Below, one piece after another: positions 6,940-14,550 of a stretch of DNA of 15,381 nucleotides. Every line of letters starts with the position of its first letter. Position 1 is the first letter of the stretch. The notes beneath the pieces were generated by a model, which saw nothing but the letters and a program-made list of their open reading frames with translations, did not search any database and was not told the DNA's origin. Both the position numbers and the translations under genes were made by a program. Location of the stretch: positions 1-15,381 of the forward strand of contig JANBQS010000558.1 of assembly GCA_027577415.1 (NCBI GenBank), written 5' to 3'. The DNA is from Coemansia sp. RSA 922. Its lineage: Eukaryota > Kickxellomycota > Kickxellomycetes > Kickxellales > Kickxellaceae.

Positions 6940-8484
6940 TTAAAAGTAAAAGATATGTGATAGTCGGTACCGTATAAAGAACGCGAGTAGTGAGTTGAGT
7001 ATCTGAATCAACAGGATACAGTTATTAAGCTGCGATTCTGTTAGGCGACCACGTCGTACTAGCACGAGGTTCAGCAGCGTTAGGTTGTTGACGCTGACCA
7101 TGTTGCCTTGGTCGTCACGCTCTACATCGGCGATGCCGAGGCACTCGTATAGCCTGACAATGGACAGGCCCAGGGGTTTGGCGCCCTCAAATGTAGTTCT
7201 GCTGGCCACCATATACGTCGACAAATGTGCCGATGGAGCGCTAGTAGACCGAGATCGGCGACTTGATGCTGGCCGTTTGGCTCTCCTACCCTTACCTTTG
7301 GAGAAGCTCGTCATGGCCGTCGATATCGCTTGGTGAACACCACTAAGACCAGTTGCAGCCGCGTCTGCCGATACCACGTTCGCCGAGCTACTTTCAGAGC
7401 TGGAGTCCGAGCCCGTGCGCTGATCCAGGTCTACTTCCTGTCGCAGGCGACTGACTACGCGACGTGGCAATGGATTGTCAACAGCCATCTTTGGCAATCT
7501 ATGCCGAGGACAAGGTACGAGTCCAAAGATCTGAGGCGCCGAGTATATAAAGTTGAATACTTGGGGCAGGAACAACAGCAGCAGAGTCTTGGAAAAGTGG
7601 CCCAAGATACCACATACGGCGAACGTCATGCCCGCAAAGTAACAGTAGGTATCGCCCACGAATACTCGTGCCGGATACACGTTCCAGTAGTATAACGCAC
7701 TGGATACGCCGACAAAGGGGAGCAAGAGATAGAGCGTGAACAGGTGGTTGTACTCGGCTTCGGCGTTGCCGCTGTTGACGTTAGCAATGTCCTTGGCAAT
7801 AATCGATAGGGCAATGACGATAGACTGACCGACTTCGACGCCGTTGATTCCAGCCAGGATATTAATGGCATTAGTGCAAAACACAGCCATCAAGCCGATG
7901 TACACGTAGTAGAGAGTACCCAGGTCGACAATATGTGTACCCAACAGCGGACGCATAAACACTGGCACAACCACATGTGTGACTCCGTATCCCACGTAAT
8001 AGACGATAAGGATGGGGATAGAGGCGATAGTCGGGAGCAGCAGCTTGAACCGCCATCTCAGGTCAAACACGTCATCAGCAAACCCCAAGAAAACCATGCT
8101 CTGGAGCGACAACAGTGCCGATAGGTACTCGCCGAGACGGTCAAATGAGAATACACGCGGGTTGTGAGGCGATTGCGGGTCCTGTGCCGACCACCATGAC
8201 CTGAACTGTACGGGGATGAATAGAAATGTAGCGATAAGGTAGATTGTAGCCGCTACTACGCCCATGCTCTCGGCTAGTACTGGGTGAGTGGGTTTAGACA
8301 TGTCTTTTCCCGATAAACCAACGCGCTTAAACGTGTTCACTGCTGCTGGTACCAAGCACCAAGTCGCCAGGCCCGCCAATATCGAGACACAGGTGCATAC
8401 AGCCAGGGGCTCGTTGCGGAGCTGCCACATCAGCGCTAATATCACTGGTGTTGACGCCAGCGTCACCTTGTTATGCATAGCCAT
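6940..8484 (-). CDS. ALG7: UDP-GlcNAc--dolichyl-phosphate GlcNAc-1-phosphotransferase (Alg7/DPAGT1)
   Basis: Alg7 makes dolichyl-PP-GlcNAc on the cytosolic face of the ER, the first step of lipid-linked oligosaccharide assembly and the target of tunicamycin. The 514-aa polytopic protein has the family sites in order: SGKDMSKPTHPVLAESMGVV (about 58-77), the catalytic GFADDVFDLRWRFKL with D137/D138, NAINILAGINGVE (205-217), VFVGDTY with D278, and PCPRHRLPK (324-332). About ten hydrophobic segments are visible. Yeast Alg7 is 448 aa and human DPAGT1 408. The excess comes mainly from a Ser/Arg/Lys-rich insert at about 352-425, right after the HRLP loop. ATG at 8484 is the first Met; a second (M3) lies two codons in. 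The gene is a single exon and divergent from INTS4. Confidence 0.96.
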   Translation of the reverse strand: MAMHNKVTLASTPVILALMWQLRNEPLAVCTCVSILAGLATWCLVPAAVNTFKRVGLSGKDMSKPTHPVLAESMGVVAATIYLIATFLFIPVQFRSWWSAQDPQSPHNPRVFSFDRLGEYLSALLSLQSMVFLGFADDVFDLRWRFKLLLPTIASIPILIVYYVGYGVTHVVVPVFMRPLLGTHIVDLGTLYYVYIGLMAVFCTNAINILAGINGVEVGQSIVIALSIIAKDIANVNSGNAEAEYNHLFTLYLLLPFVGVSSALYYWNVYPARVFVGDTYCYFAGMTFAVCGILGHFSKTLLLLFLPQVFNFIYSAPQIFGLVPCPRHRLPKMAVDNPLPRRVVSRLRQEVDLDQRTGSDSSSESSSANVVSADAAATGLSGVHQAISTAMTSFSKGKGRRAKRPASSRRSRSTSAPSAHLSTYMVASRTTFEGAKPLGLSIVRLYECLGIADVERDDQGNMVSVNNLTLLNLVLVRRGRLTESQLNNCILLIQILNSLLAFFIRYRLSHIFYF

Positions 8485-8801
8485 AGGGCGAAGCCGTCAG
8501 AATTCGAAAAAGGTGTGTGTAAAAGTACAAAAAAATGGAAAGCGAGTGTGTGGACAAAAGGAGAGAAGAAGAGGTGCAACTCAGTCTAGCTCTCAGATCA
8601 CAGAACATCAGGGACTGCTTTGCTGTCCACGCCTGATTAGCTCCTTTTTCTTTTCTTTGAGTCTTTTCGTCTTTAAAACATTCTTCTTTTTTTTACTACC
8701 AGCAGCGTCGACGTGTTTAGTTTGTAAAGCCGCACCAGTATGCCCCTGGGCTTCTTTCTACGAGCCATTACCGCTTTACCGACATAAACAACACAAACAG
8801 A
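8485..8801. promoter_or_regulatory. Divergent promoter region between ALG7 and INTS4
   Basis: These 317 bp must hold both 5' UTRs and promoters. No TATA box is seen. The centre-right is rich in T and C (8641-8700, with T-runs), typical of nucleosome-poor promoters. A weak hairpin is possible at 8607-8637 (ATCAGG with CCTGAT, inner GAC/GTC). An open frame crossing this region (8288-8872, +) overlaps ALG7 antisense and looks spurious. Confidence 0.6.
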
Positions 8802-11774
8802 ATGTCCACAAAGAGGGCTTACTTGGAGGCCGACAATGCAGGCGCAGTGGGAACTTCAAATGCCGAAATTGAGCCCTACTCAACATACTTGGCGGCTCAC
8901 GAAGTACTGGTTTCTTTAAGAGCTGTGCGTAGCGAGTGCGAGATTATAGAGGCAGGACAACGAGCCCTATTAACAGTCAGAACATCAGCTCCGCTGCCAT
9001 CAGCAGTTCGACAGGTCGCCGTACGTTTGGTCGCGCTACTCTGTGCTCATCCAGCGACAGACTCAGTCGCCATGGTTGCAGGGTTGACATTGGCACTGAC
9101 GACAGCCGAGCCATCGGTCCGGTGCGAGATCTACCAAGCTCTGGGGTCACTCTATGAAGTCAAGGGCATATTTGCTACAGTAGACATTCCCGATGACGCC
9201 AAGAGCGCATTAGACGCAGCGATCCTGAGCGATTTGAACCACTCACAGCATCACTTGCGCAGCGCAGCGCTAGCCCTCTTGCCTATAGTCAGGCCGCACG
9301 GCCAGTATACGGGACCCAACTCTGTGTTCAACACGATCTGCAGCTACGCGGCCGACGCGCACCCAAAGGTCAGACAAGCAGCGCTATGTGCTATCCTACG
9401 ACAACACATGATGGGCGCGGCTCTGCCAGTTGAGATGTACGATGAATGCGTAGTAGCAACCAAAGACGATTTCGAGCAAGTACGTCTGGTTGCCATTGAG
9501 CTTGTCTGGGCGATAAGCAGCGCGTACTCAGAGTATCCAGTAGTCATTGAGAAATACGAGACTACCGAGACCATTCGCTTACTCGATGATGCGTTTGTCA
9601 AGCTCTGCGACATGGTCAACGACAGTTCGGTTATTGTGCGGCAGCGTGCGTGTGCCATTCTAGGTCGATACCGGGATGTCAAGCATACGTTTCTATCGCA
9701 GACGTTTAGCAAGCAGGTTATGTCGAATTTGCGTCGGTTTGCGCACCGTGGGCCGCGCGGGAAATCTGGCCGGAAGCGGGGCTATCATCCGAAACTATCC
9801 AATACTTCTATACCGACGCCCGAGGGTGACGCCGACGTTGAATCCGACGAGTTCAGGCTACTGGACTCGGGAGCCGCCGGTGCGTTTGTGCATGGCCTAG
9901 AGGACGAGTATCAGGAAGTGCGCGATGCTGCCATCGAGTCTATCACCGAGCTGAGTATTGGCAGTACCGAGTTTGCTGCCAAGGCAGTTGACTTTCTCGT
10001 TGATATGTTTAACGATAGCAGCGATCGAGTACGGCTGTGTGCTATCCGCGCGCTTGTTGCCATTGGAGACCGGTCGATTATCCAGCTTACTGAAGAACAG
10101 CTGTCCATTGCTTTGTCGGCAATGAAAGATGCCAGTCATATTGTGCGCGAGGGCATATACTCCTTTCTAGCCGTGTCGGTCGTAGCTCAGCCAGAGGCTC
10201 TTACCAAACTGATGGCTGCCATCAAGTCCAGTCTCGACAAGTACCCGGACGACCAAATGCCGATATACAAGGCGCTCATGGCTCTTGGCCTCAGCCACTC
10301 CGACGTCATCAACACTGCATTCGTGCGCGCGCTATTGGGAATCAGTGAGCATTACCTGAGCCGCGAGGCAAGGATCGACGATACTGTCTATGCTGGCAAT
10401 GTGATATTGCTTATGAACACCGATCTTCCTACTCGCCGGGACTTGGCCCTCGTATTGCCCGACTACGTGTTCAGCCATCTGCCATACCTTCGCGACAAGT
10501 ACCGTGGCTGCTTTCCACAGGACTTAGTTAGATCCGTTCCATATGAGCTCGAATTTGTTAGGCAAATGCTTGAGCAGCCTCGTGACGATCCAGCTATCGC
10601 TCAGCTCTCGTTAGACGACAGGCGGCGCCAAAAGTCGAGTGCATTGGCGAATATCCGCAACGTGTTGGGCCTGGTGTGCGACCGAGAGGAGCTTCACAGC
10701 GGAGGTGATATTGAGCGCTCGTGGCAAACAGAGACGGCTGCGCTACTTGCGCGCAGGATTGGCGAATTCGAGCGGAGTTCTGAAAACATCGCCGCTGGTA
10801 CTACCGCTGTGCAGCAGGCCGACCACGCGGTCGTTGACTATGCCAAGGCCGTTGAGCTCATGCTAGTTGTGCAGTCTCGGGCGGCCACTATGCTGCGGCG
10901 ACAAGAGCATATCGATATGGCATCTAGTATCATGTTTGGCTTGTACAAGATTGAGGCTAGGTCATTGGGTCTCGATCCGGGCTGTAGACTGGCGCTAGTA
11001 TACTTACGTCTATTCGCTCATGCCGCCTGGCTCCATGCCCATTCAATGGCTCGCTACGACAAGAGACTCGCAGAAAGGCTGTATGCCGAGTTTGCCTTGC
11101 GCGCCAAACGGACAGAGCAAGTGCTTCGAGATCGGTCTGTTCACCCCTCCGAACTTGTCAACCTTGTGCAACAACATACCGAGTCCACAAATCCAATGCC
11201 CGCCAGCGACCATGCAGAGTCGATTCTGGCTTTTATTGCTGGATTCAAGCCCCTTTTGTTTTCTCCAGCCGGTCACTGCCAGCTCGTATCGGCCAACTGC
11301 TCCAAGACTGCTATTGCTCGGCGACCTGTCGAGTTTAACCACATATTCCCGCTACACTTGTCTCTCACCTCATCGCTGTCGTGGGTCGCGCACAGATCTA
11401 AAATCGTCGTCGTGGTTACGCTGCCGACTAACGAAATAATTACTTTGCATCCGCCGCCAAGTACGCTGAAGCCCTTGTCGCCTATGCACTGGTCGTTAGA
11501 GTGGGATGAAATACCAGTGTCTCTGCCGTTGAGCTCAGGCGAGAGCACTGCGGTTGGAATGACTATCGCACTACAACACACTGCCGATATCCCGTGGTCC
11601 GACTCGTTTATCATCAAGGGTGCTATGGTCCCGGATACATACAAAATCGAAAGCTACTATAAGGCTGCTGGTGACATCGGTCATATATGCATACCAATTG
11701 CTGACGCAAGCTTATCTATAGGCGTGAGCCCAGTCGAATTTAAACCTCCGCCTTCCACTTTTACGCGAATCTAA
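8802..11774 (+). CDS. INTS4: Integrator complex subunit 4 (INTS4), HEAT-repeat scaffold of the cleavage module
   Basis: INTS4 is the HEAT-repeat scaffold that holds the INTS9-INTS11 endonuclease in Integrator. In animals this complex cleaves snRNA and paused Pol II transcripts. The 990-aa single-exon product matches the family length (human 963). Residues about 55-460 form helical HEAT repeats. Family-specific blocks include TIRLLDDAFVKLCDMVNDSS (about 257-276), LSQTFSKQVMSNLRRF (298-313), DSGAAGAFVHGLEDEYQEVR (355-374) and VDFLVDMFNDSSDRVR (396-411), closely like animal INTS4. Also present are KYPDDQMPIYKALMALG (480-496) and a SHLPYLRDKY region near 558-567. The C-terminal beta-rich part (about 840-990, with PPPSTLKPLSP) corresponds to the INTS9/11-binding end. 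A charged insert lies at about 314-349. ATG 8802 starts a sensible MSTKRAYLEA. Recognised from memory of the family; no search was run. Confidence 0.88.
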   Translation: MSTKRAYLEADNAGAVGTSNAEIEPYSTYLAAHEVLVSLRAVRSECEIIEAGQRALLTVRTSAPLPSAVRQVAVRLVALLCAHPATDSVAMVAGLTLALTTAEPSVRCEIYQALGSLYEVKGIFATVDIPDDAKSALDAAILSDLNHSQHHLRSAALALLPIVRPHGQYTGPNSVFNTICSYAADAHPKVRQAALCAILRQHMMGAALPVEMYDECVVATKDDFEQVRLVAIELVWAISSAYSEYPVVIEKYETTETIRLLDDAFVKLCDMVNDSSVIVRQRACAILGRYRDVKHTFLSQTFSKQVMSNLRRFAHRGPRGKSGRKRGYHPKLSNTSIPTPEGDADVESDEFRLLDSGAAGAFVHGLEDEYQEVRDAAIESITELSIGSTEFAAKAVDFLVDMFNDSSDRVRLCAIRALVAIGDRSIIQLTEEQLSIALSAMKDASHIVREGIYSFLAVSVVAQPEALTKLMAAIKSSLDKYPDDQMPIYKALMALGLSHSDVINTAFVRALLGISEHYLSREARIDDTVYAGNVILLMNTDLPTRRDLALVLPDYVFSHLPYLRDKYRGCFPQDLVRSVPYELEFVRQMLEQPRDDPAIAQLSLDDRRRQKSSALANIRNVLGLVCDREELHSGGDIERSWQTETAALLARRIGEFERSSENIAAGTTAVQQADHAVVDYAKAVELMLVVQSRAATMLRRQEHIDMASSIMFGLYKIEARSLGLDPGCRLALVYLRLFAHAAWLHAHSMARYDKRLAERLYAEFALRAKRTEQVLRDRSVHPSELVNLVQQHTESTNPMPASDHAESILAFIAGFKPLLFSPAGHCQLVSANCSKTAIARRPVEFNHIFPLHLSLTSSLSWVAHRSKIVVVVTLPTNEIITLHPPPSTLKPLSPMHWSLEWDEIPVSLPLSSGESTAVGMTIALQHTADIPWSDSFIIKGAMVPDTYKIESYYKAAGDIGHICIPIADASLSIGVSPVEFKPPPSTFTRI

Positions 11775-11842
11775 AATGAAAATTTATCCATTCTCGTATG
11801 AATTTTTGCATAAAAATAAATGACAAAAAAAATATATGTTGG
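11775..11842. terminator. 68-bp convergent terminator region of INTS4 and STT3
   Basis: This is an AT-rich gap between the INTS4 stop (TAA, 11772-11774) and the STT3 stop (TAG on the minus strand, 11845-11843). AATAAA reads on + at 11815-11820. For STT3 the nearest minus-strand candidate is GATAAA (11783-11788 region). The 3' UTRs probably overlap. Confidence 0.5.
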
Positions 11843-14158
11843 CTAGAATTTGGATGCGGTATGATGACTACGACCAAGGTTATCCAGATCCTTGACTTTG
11901 TAAATACGGACCATCCAATTCTCAGTCGTATACGCCTCCTCAAAGTTATCCAAAGTGACCGACGTTGGCAGTTTCTGCTTACGAACCCGGTCAAAGCCCT
12001 GACCGCCCATGACATCGGCGAAGCGGTAGTAGCTGAGCTTGTGCATCAGCGAGTTTTTCATCGCTGGACTAGCATCATCGCTGATCGCATACTGGCCCTG
12101 AGAATTGTAAAACTCCTCTTCCTTGACATCATCAGGGTAAACGCCCTGAGCAATGCGAACCATCCACAGGAACTTGTTGATATCATCGCCCGAGTACCCG
12201 AGCATCGCTCCAAACACAACCAGCACATAGTCGACATCATGATGCCGCGCCAACTCATATGCAGTATCTTCATCGGATGCCATGATTTTGCCTACTGTGG
12301 CAATATGCGTATTGTTCCAAGTATTGTTGTCAACCAATGTTGTCCGATCTGCCATACCAGCGAGTTGATAGCCGTAGTCCCACCACGAAAGTACTTTAGC
12401 GTCGGGTTTGGTGTTTTGACGTAGCCAGTAATAAGCCTCGCGGAAATCGTCGATAATAATATGTGAGCCATCGGGGCCACGCGACGACAAAACAACCGAG
12501 GGCGACGAGTATGCTGTAGAGGTAATCCAGCTGCAGTGCCACTGGAACATGCACAAGAGGAACATGAAACAAGTCATGACCACGAACTTAGGGAAGAGCG
12601 CGTAGAAGCGCTTGAGTGCAGGCGAGAGCTCCTTGGATACTGGTTCCGATGGCTGCGTTGCGGTTCCATTTGCGCTGGTATCTGTAGTAGACTCGGCTGC
12701 CTTTGCTGCGTTCTTCTTGGCTGTCTTGCCCCGCTTACCCTCCTTTTTGTGTCCGCTCGCCGAGTCCGTATCCTCAATAGTCGTATCGTCAGACACCGCA
12801 TCTGCCGGGCTCTTAACTGCATCAGGAGTGGCCTTTGCTTTCACTTGAGCAGCGGGAACGTCGCGGAAGTTCAAGTACGTCTCAAATACATGGGCCATAG
12901 CCACACCAGCCAACACGCACACGATGGGCGTCAGCGTCAGAATCAAGCGAACCATGACGCTAGCAAAGTAAGCGGCAAAGATCGAGTACAGGATAAGGAA
13001 CACGTGGTTGTCAGTGAGCTCACTGAAGCTAAAGTAGATACCTGCAGGCAGGAGCCAGATCAGCATATTTAGGTCAAAGAAGAAGTTTGGCCAGGCCGTT
13101 GGCTGGTGCTCAGATACCGAAGCGATAATAGGGATATGGATCTTGGCATACCCGGTATCCCACAGCGAGTAGAAGCGCCCAGTCCACGGGGCAATTACAC
13201 CACTCATAGTGAGCAAGACGAGTCCGCTCAAACCAACGACAAACAAAGAGACGACGGCTCCACGCAGCAGGATCCGGAAGTGGTTCTCGGGTACCAAGGT
13301 ACGAGCAAAGTTGGCAAATGCAACAAGCTGGATAAGCCCAAATGTGCCTAGCGCCGCCATGTGCTCACTAGTAAATGTGGGCTGGAATCCGACAAATGGA
13401 ATTTGCATACTGGCCAGAGTACCGATCACGTAAAAGGTCGAGTACGCCACATAAAGACGGTTGCTGAAGCGACCCATCGCCAACAGGGCAAACACATGGA
13501 GCGGAATAAGGTTGATGATAAACACGTAGCCACCCCATGCCGAGACCATGTAGAAATAAGAAATGGCCGTCAATGCGCCATAAAGCGCCGAGCCCAATCG
13601 CACCGATCGCAGCCACAGGAAGAAAGTAAACACGAGCAAGAAAATAGCAATACCCTCGTTATCATAGGAACCCGCTACTGAGCGCGAAATGTATCCGGGA
13701 GCCACGCCAATAAACGCAGCCGCCAATAGACCAGCAGTGGCGTTCTTGACTTCCTTTCCCAAGTGGTAGGTGGCAATAGCAGTGAGTGCCGAAAACGCCG
13801 GTGCAAGGAACACACAGACGTTGCGAATGTCGACTGGGATGTTGAGGAGATGCAGTGCGTTGTATATAGTCGCCGAGGTGACCATGATGCCTGGATAGAG
13901 AGTGCCGCCAACAACGCGGCCTAGTGGGTACCAAGCTGTCTCGTCAAACCAATTCCAGAACTTGTCAAAACCATGGTTGACCAGATAACGTGTGGTGCGA
14001 TAGTTGAACCAGGGGTCAAACTCGTGAATCACAGACTCGAAGCGAATGACAGAGTACAGGCGCGAGCCAATGGCAACCAAAGAAATTAGTCCCAAGATGG
14101 CGATGCGCAATAGCGAAGCTTGGTCCGCCGCAGTTAGACCCAGCACCTTATTTGCCAT
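11843..14158 (-). CDS. STT3: Oligosaccharyltransferase catalytic subunit Stt3
   Basis: Stt3 transfers the lipid-linked glycan to Asn in N-X-S/T sequons in the ER lumen. The 771-aa product has an N-terminal multi-span domain and a lumenal C-terminal domain. Catalytic features: EFDPWFNYR (D48), SYDNEGI (D166, E168), SVSE (347-350), WWDYGYQ (592-598), DNNTWNNTHIA (610-620, with the sequons known to be glycosylated in yeast) and DINKFLWMVRI (659-669). A Lys/Ala/Ser/Thr-rich insert at about 436-510 precedes the last membrane span, so it should face the cytosol. It makes the protein longer than yeast Stt3 (718). The start is ATG at 14158-14156, giving MANKVLGLTA. The frame stays open two codons further to a TTG at 14164, which is a less likely start. 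Single exon, convergent with INTS4 and divergent from RPC1. Confidence 0.97.
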   Translation of the reverse strand: MANKVLGLTAADQASLLRIAILGLISLVAIGSRLYSVIRFESVIHEFDPWFNYRTTRYLVNHGFDKFWNWFDETAWYPLGRVVGGTLYPGIMVTSATIYNALHLLNIPVDIRNVCVFLAPAFSALTAIATYHLGKEVKNATAGLLAAAFIGVAPGYISRSVAGSYDNEGIAIFLLVFTFFLWLRSVRLGSALYGALTAISYFYMVSAWGGYVFIINLIPLHVFALLAMGRFSNRLYVAYSTFYVIGTLASMQIPFVGFQPTFTSEHMAALGTFGLIQLVAFANFARTLVPENHFRILLRGAVVSLFVVGLSGLVLLTMSGVIAPWTGRFYSLWDTGYAKIHIPIIASVSEHQPTAWPNFFFDLNMLIWLLPAGIYFSFSELTDNHVFLILYSIFAAYFASVMVRLILTLTPIVCVLAGVAMAHVFETYLNFRDVPAAQVKAKATPDAVKSPADAVSDDTTIEDTDSASGHKKEGKRGKTAKKNAAKAAESTTDTSANGTATQPSEPVSKELSPALKRFYALFPKFVVMTCFMFLLCMFQWHCSWITSTAYSSPSVVLSSRGPDGSHIIIDDFREAYYWLRQNTKPDAKVLSWWDYGYQLAGMADRTTLVDNNTWNNTHIATVGKIMASDEDTAYELARHHDVDYVLVVFGAMLGYSGDDINKFLWMVRIAQGVYPDDVKEEEFYNSQGQYAISDDASPAMKNSLMHKLSYYRFADVMGGQGFDRVRKQKLPTSVTLDNFEEAYTTENWMVRIYKVKDLDNLGRSHHTASKF

Positions 14159-14550
14159 GGCCAAGGTCAGAGCAAAAAAAAAAATAGTGAATTAGAAAAA
14201 CAATATTTATGAACGATGATGCAAAGTAGTCTTTTCTAGACGATCGCGTCAACATCACTTAATTGGTGCCAGCATACAGGTCTGCCCAGATCGATTATCC
14301 ACGATCTGCTAATCGCTTAGAAGCTAGGATATTTTTTTTTTGTAGGTCAGCAGCTTTGACAATGACCTTCTACTCTGTTTCTTAAATTAAAGTCCTTATT
14401 TTTTTATCGCTGTCTTTATTTCTAGCTAGCTTGGCCCTACTCGCTCTCTAGTTTGAATCCAAAGTCTGTCACGGCGATCGACAGACTTTTCGCGTAGTAG
14501 CTCTGCTCTCTTGGCATATCTCTCGCAATTCAATCAGCCGATTAGCAACA
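14159..14550. promoter_or_regulatory. Divergent promoter region between STT3 and RPC1
   Basis: The 392 bp hold no gene. An A-tract (14174-14184) lies just upstream of STT3, and a T-tract (14332-14341) sits mid-region. Both are typical nucleosome-excluding elements. Two inverted repeats are present: CAGATCG/CGATCTG (14287-14293 with 14302-14308), and the stronger 10-bp repeat at 14461-14489. No clear TATA box. Confidence 0.6.
14461..14489. promoter_or_regulatory. Perfect 10-bp inverted repeat upstream of RPC1
   Basis: AAAGTCTGTC (14461-14470) and GACAGACTTT (14480-14489) are exact reverse complements around a 9-base spacer. The right end is 61 bp before the RPC1 start codon. It could be a dimeric operator in the DNA or, if transcribed, a 5'-UTR hairpin. 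Function inferred. Confidence 0.45.

Noticed and set aside
8288..8872. 194-codon + strand open frame
   Set aside because: It overlaps ALG7 antisense and the INTS4 start in another frame, and the product is low-complexity. A shadow frame.
14159..14164. STT3 start at 14164
   Set aside because: The codon at 14164-14162 is TTG. The first ATG in frame is at 14158-14156.
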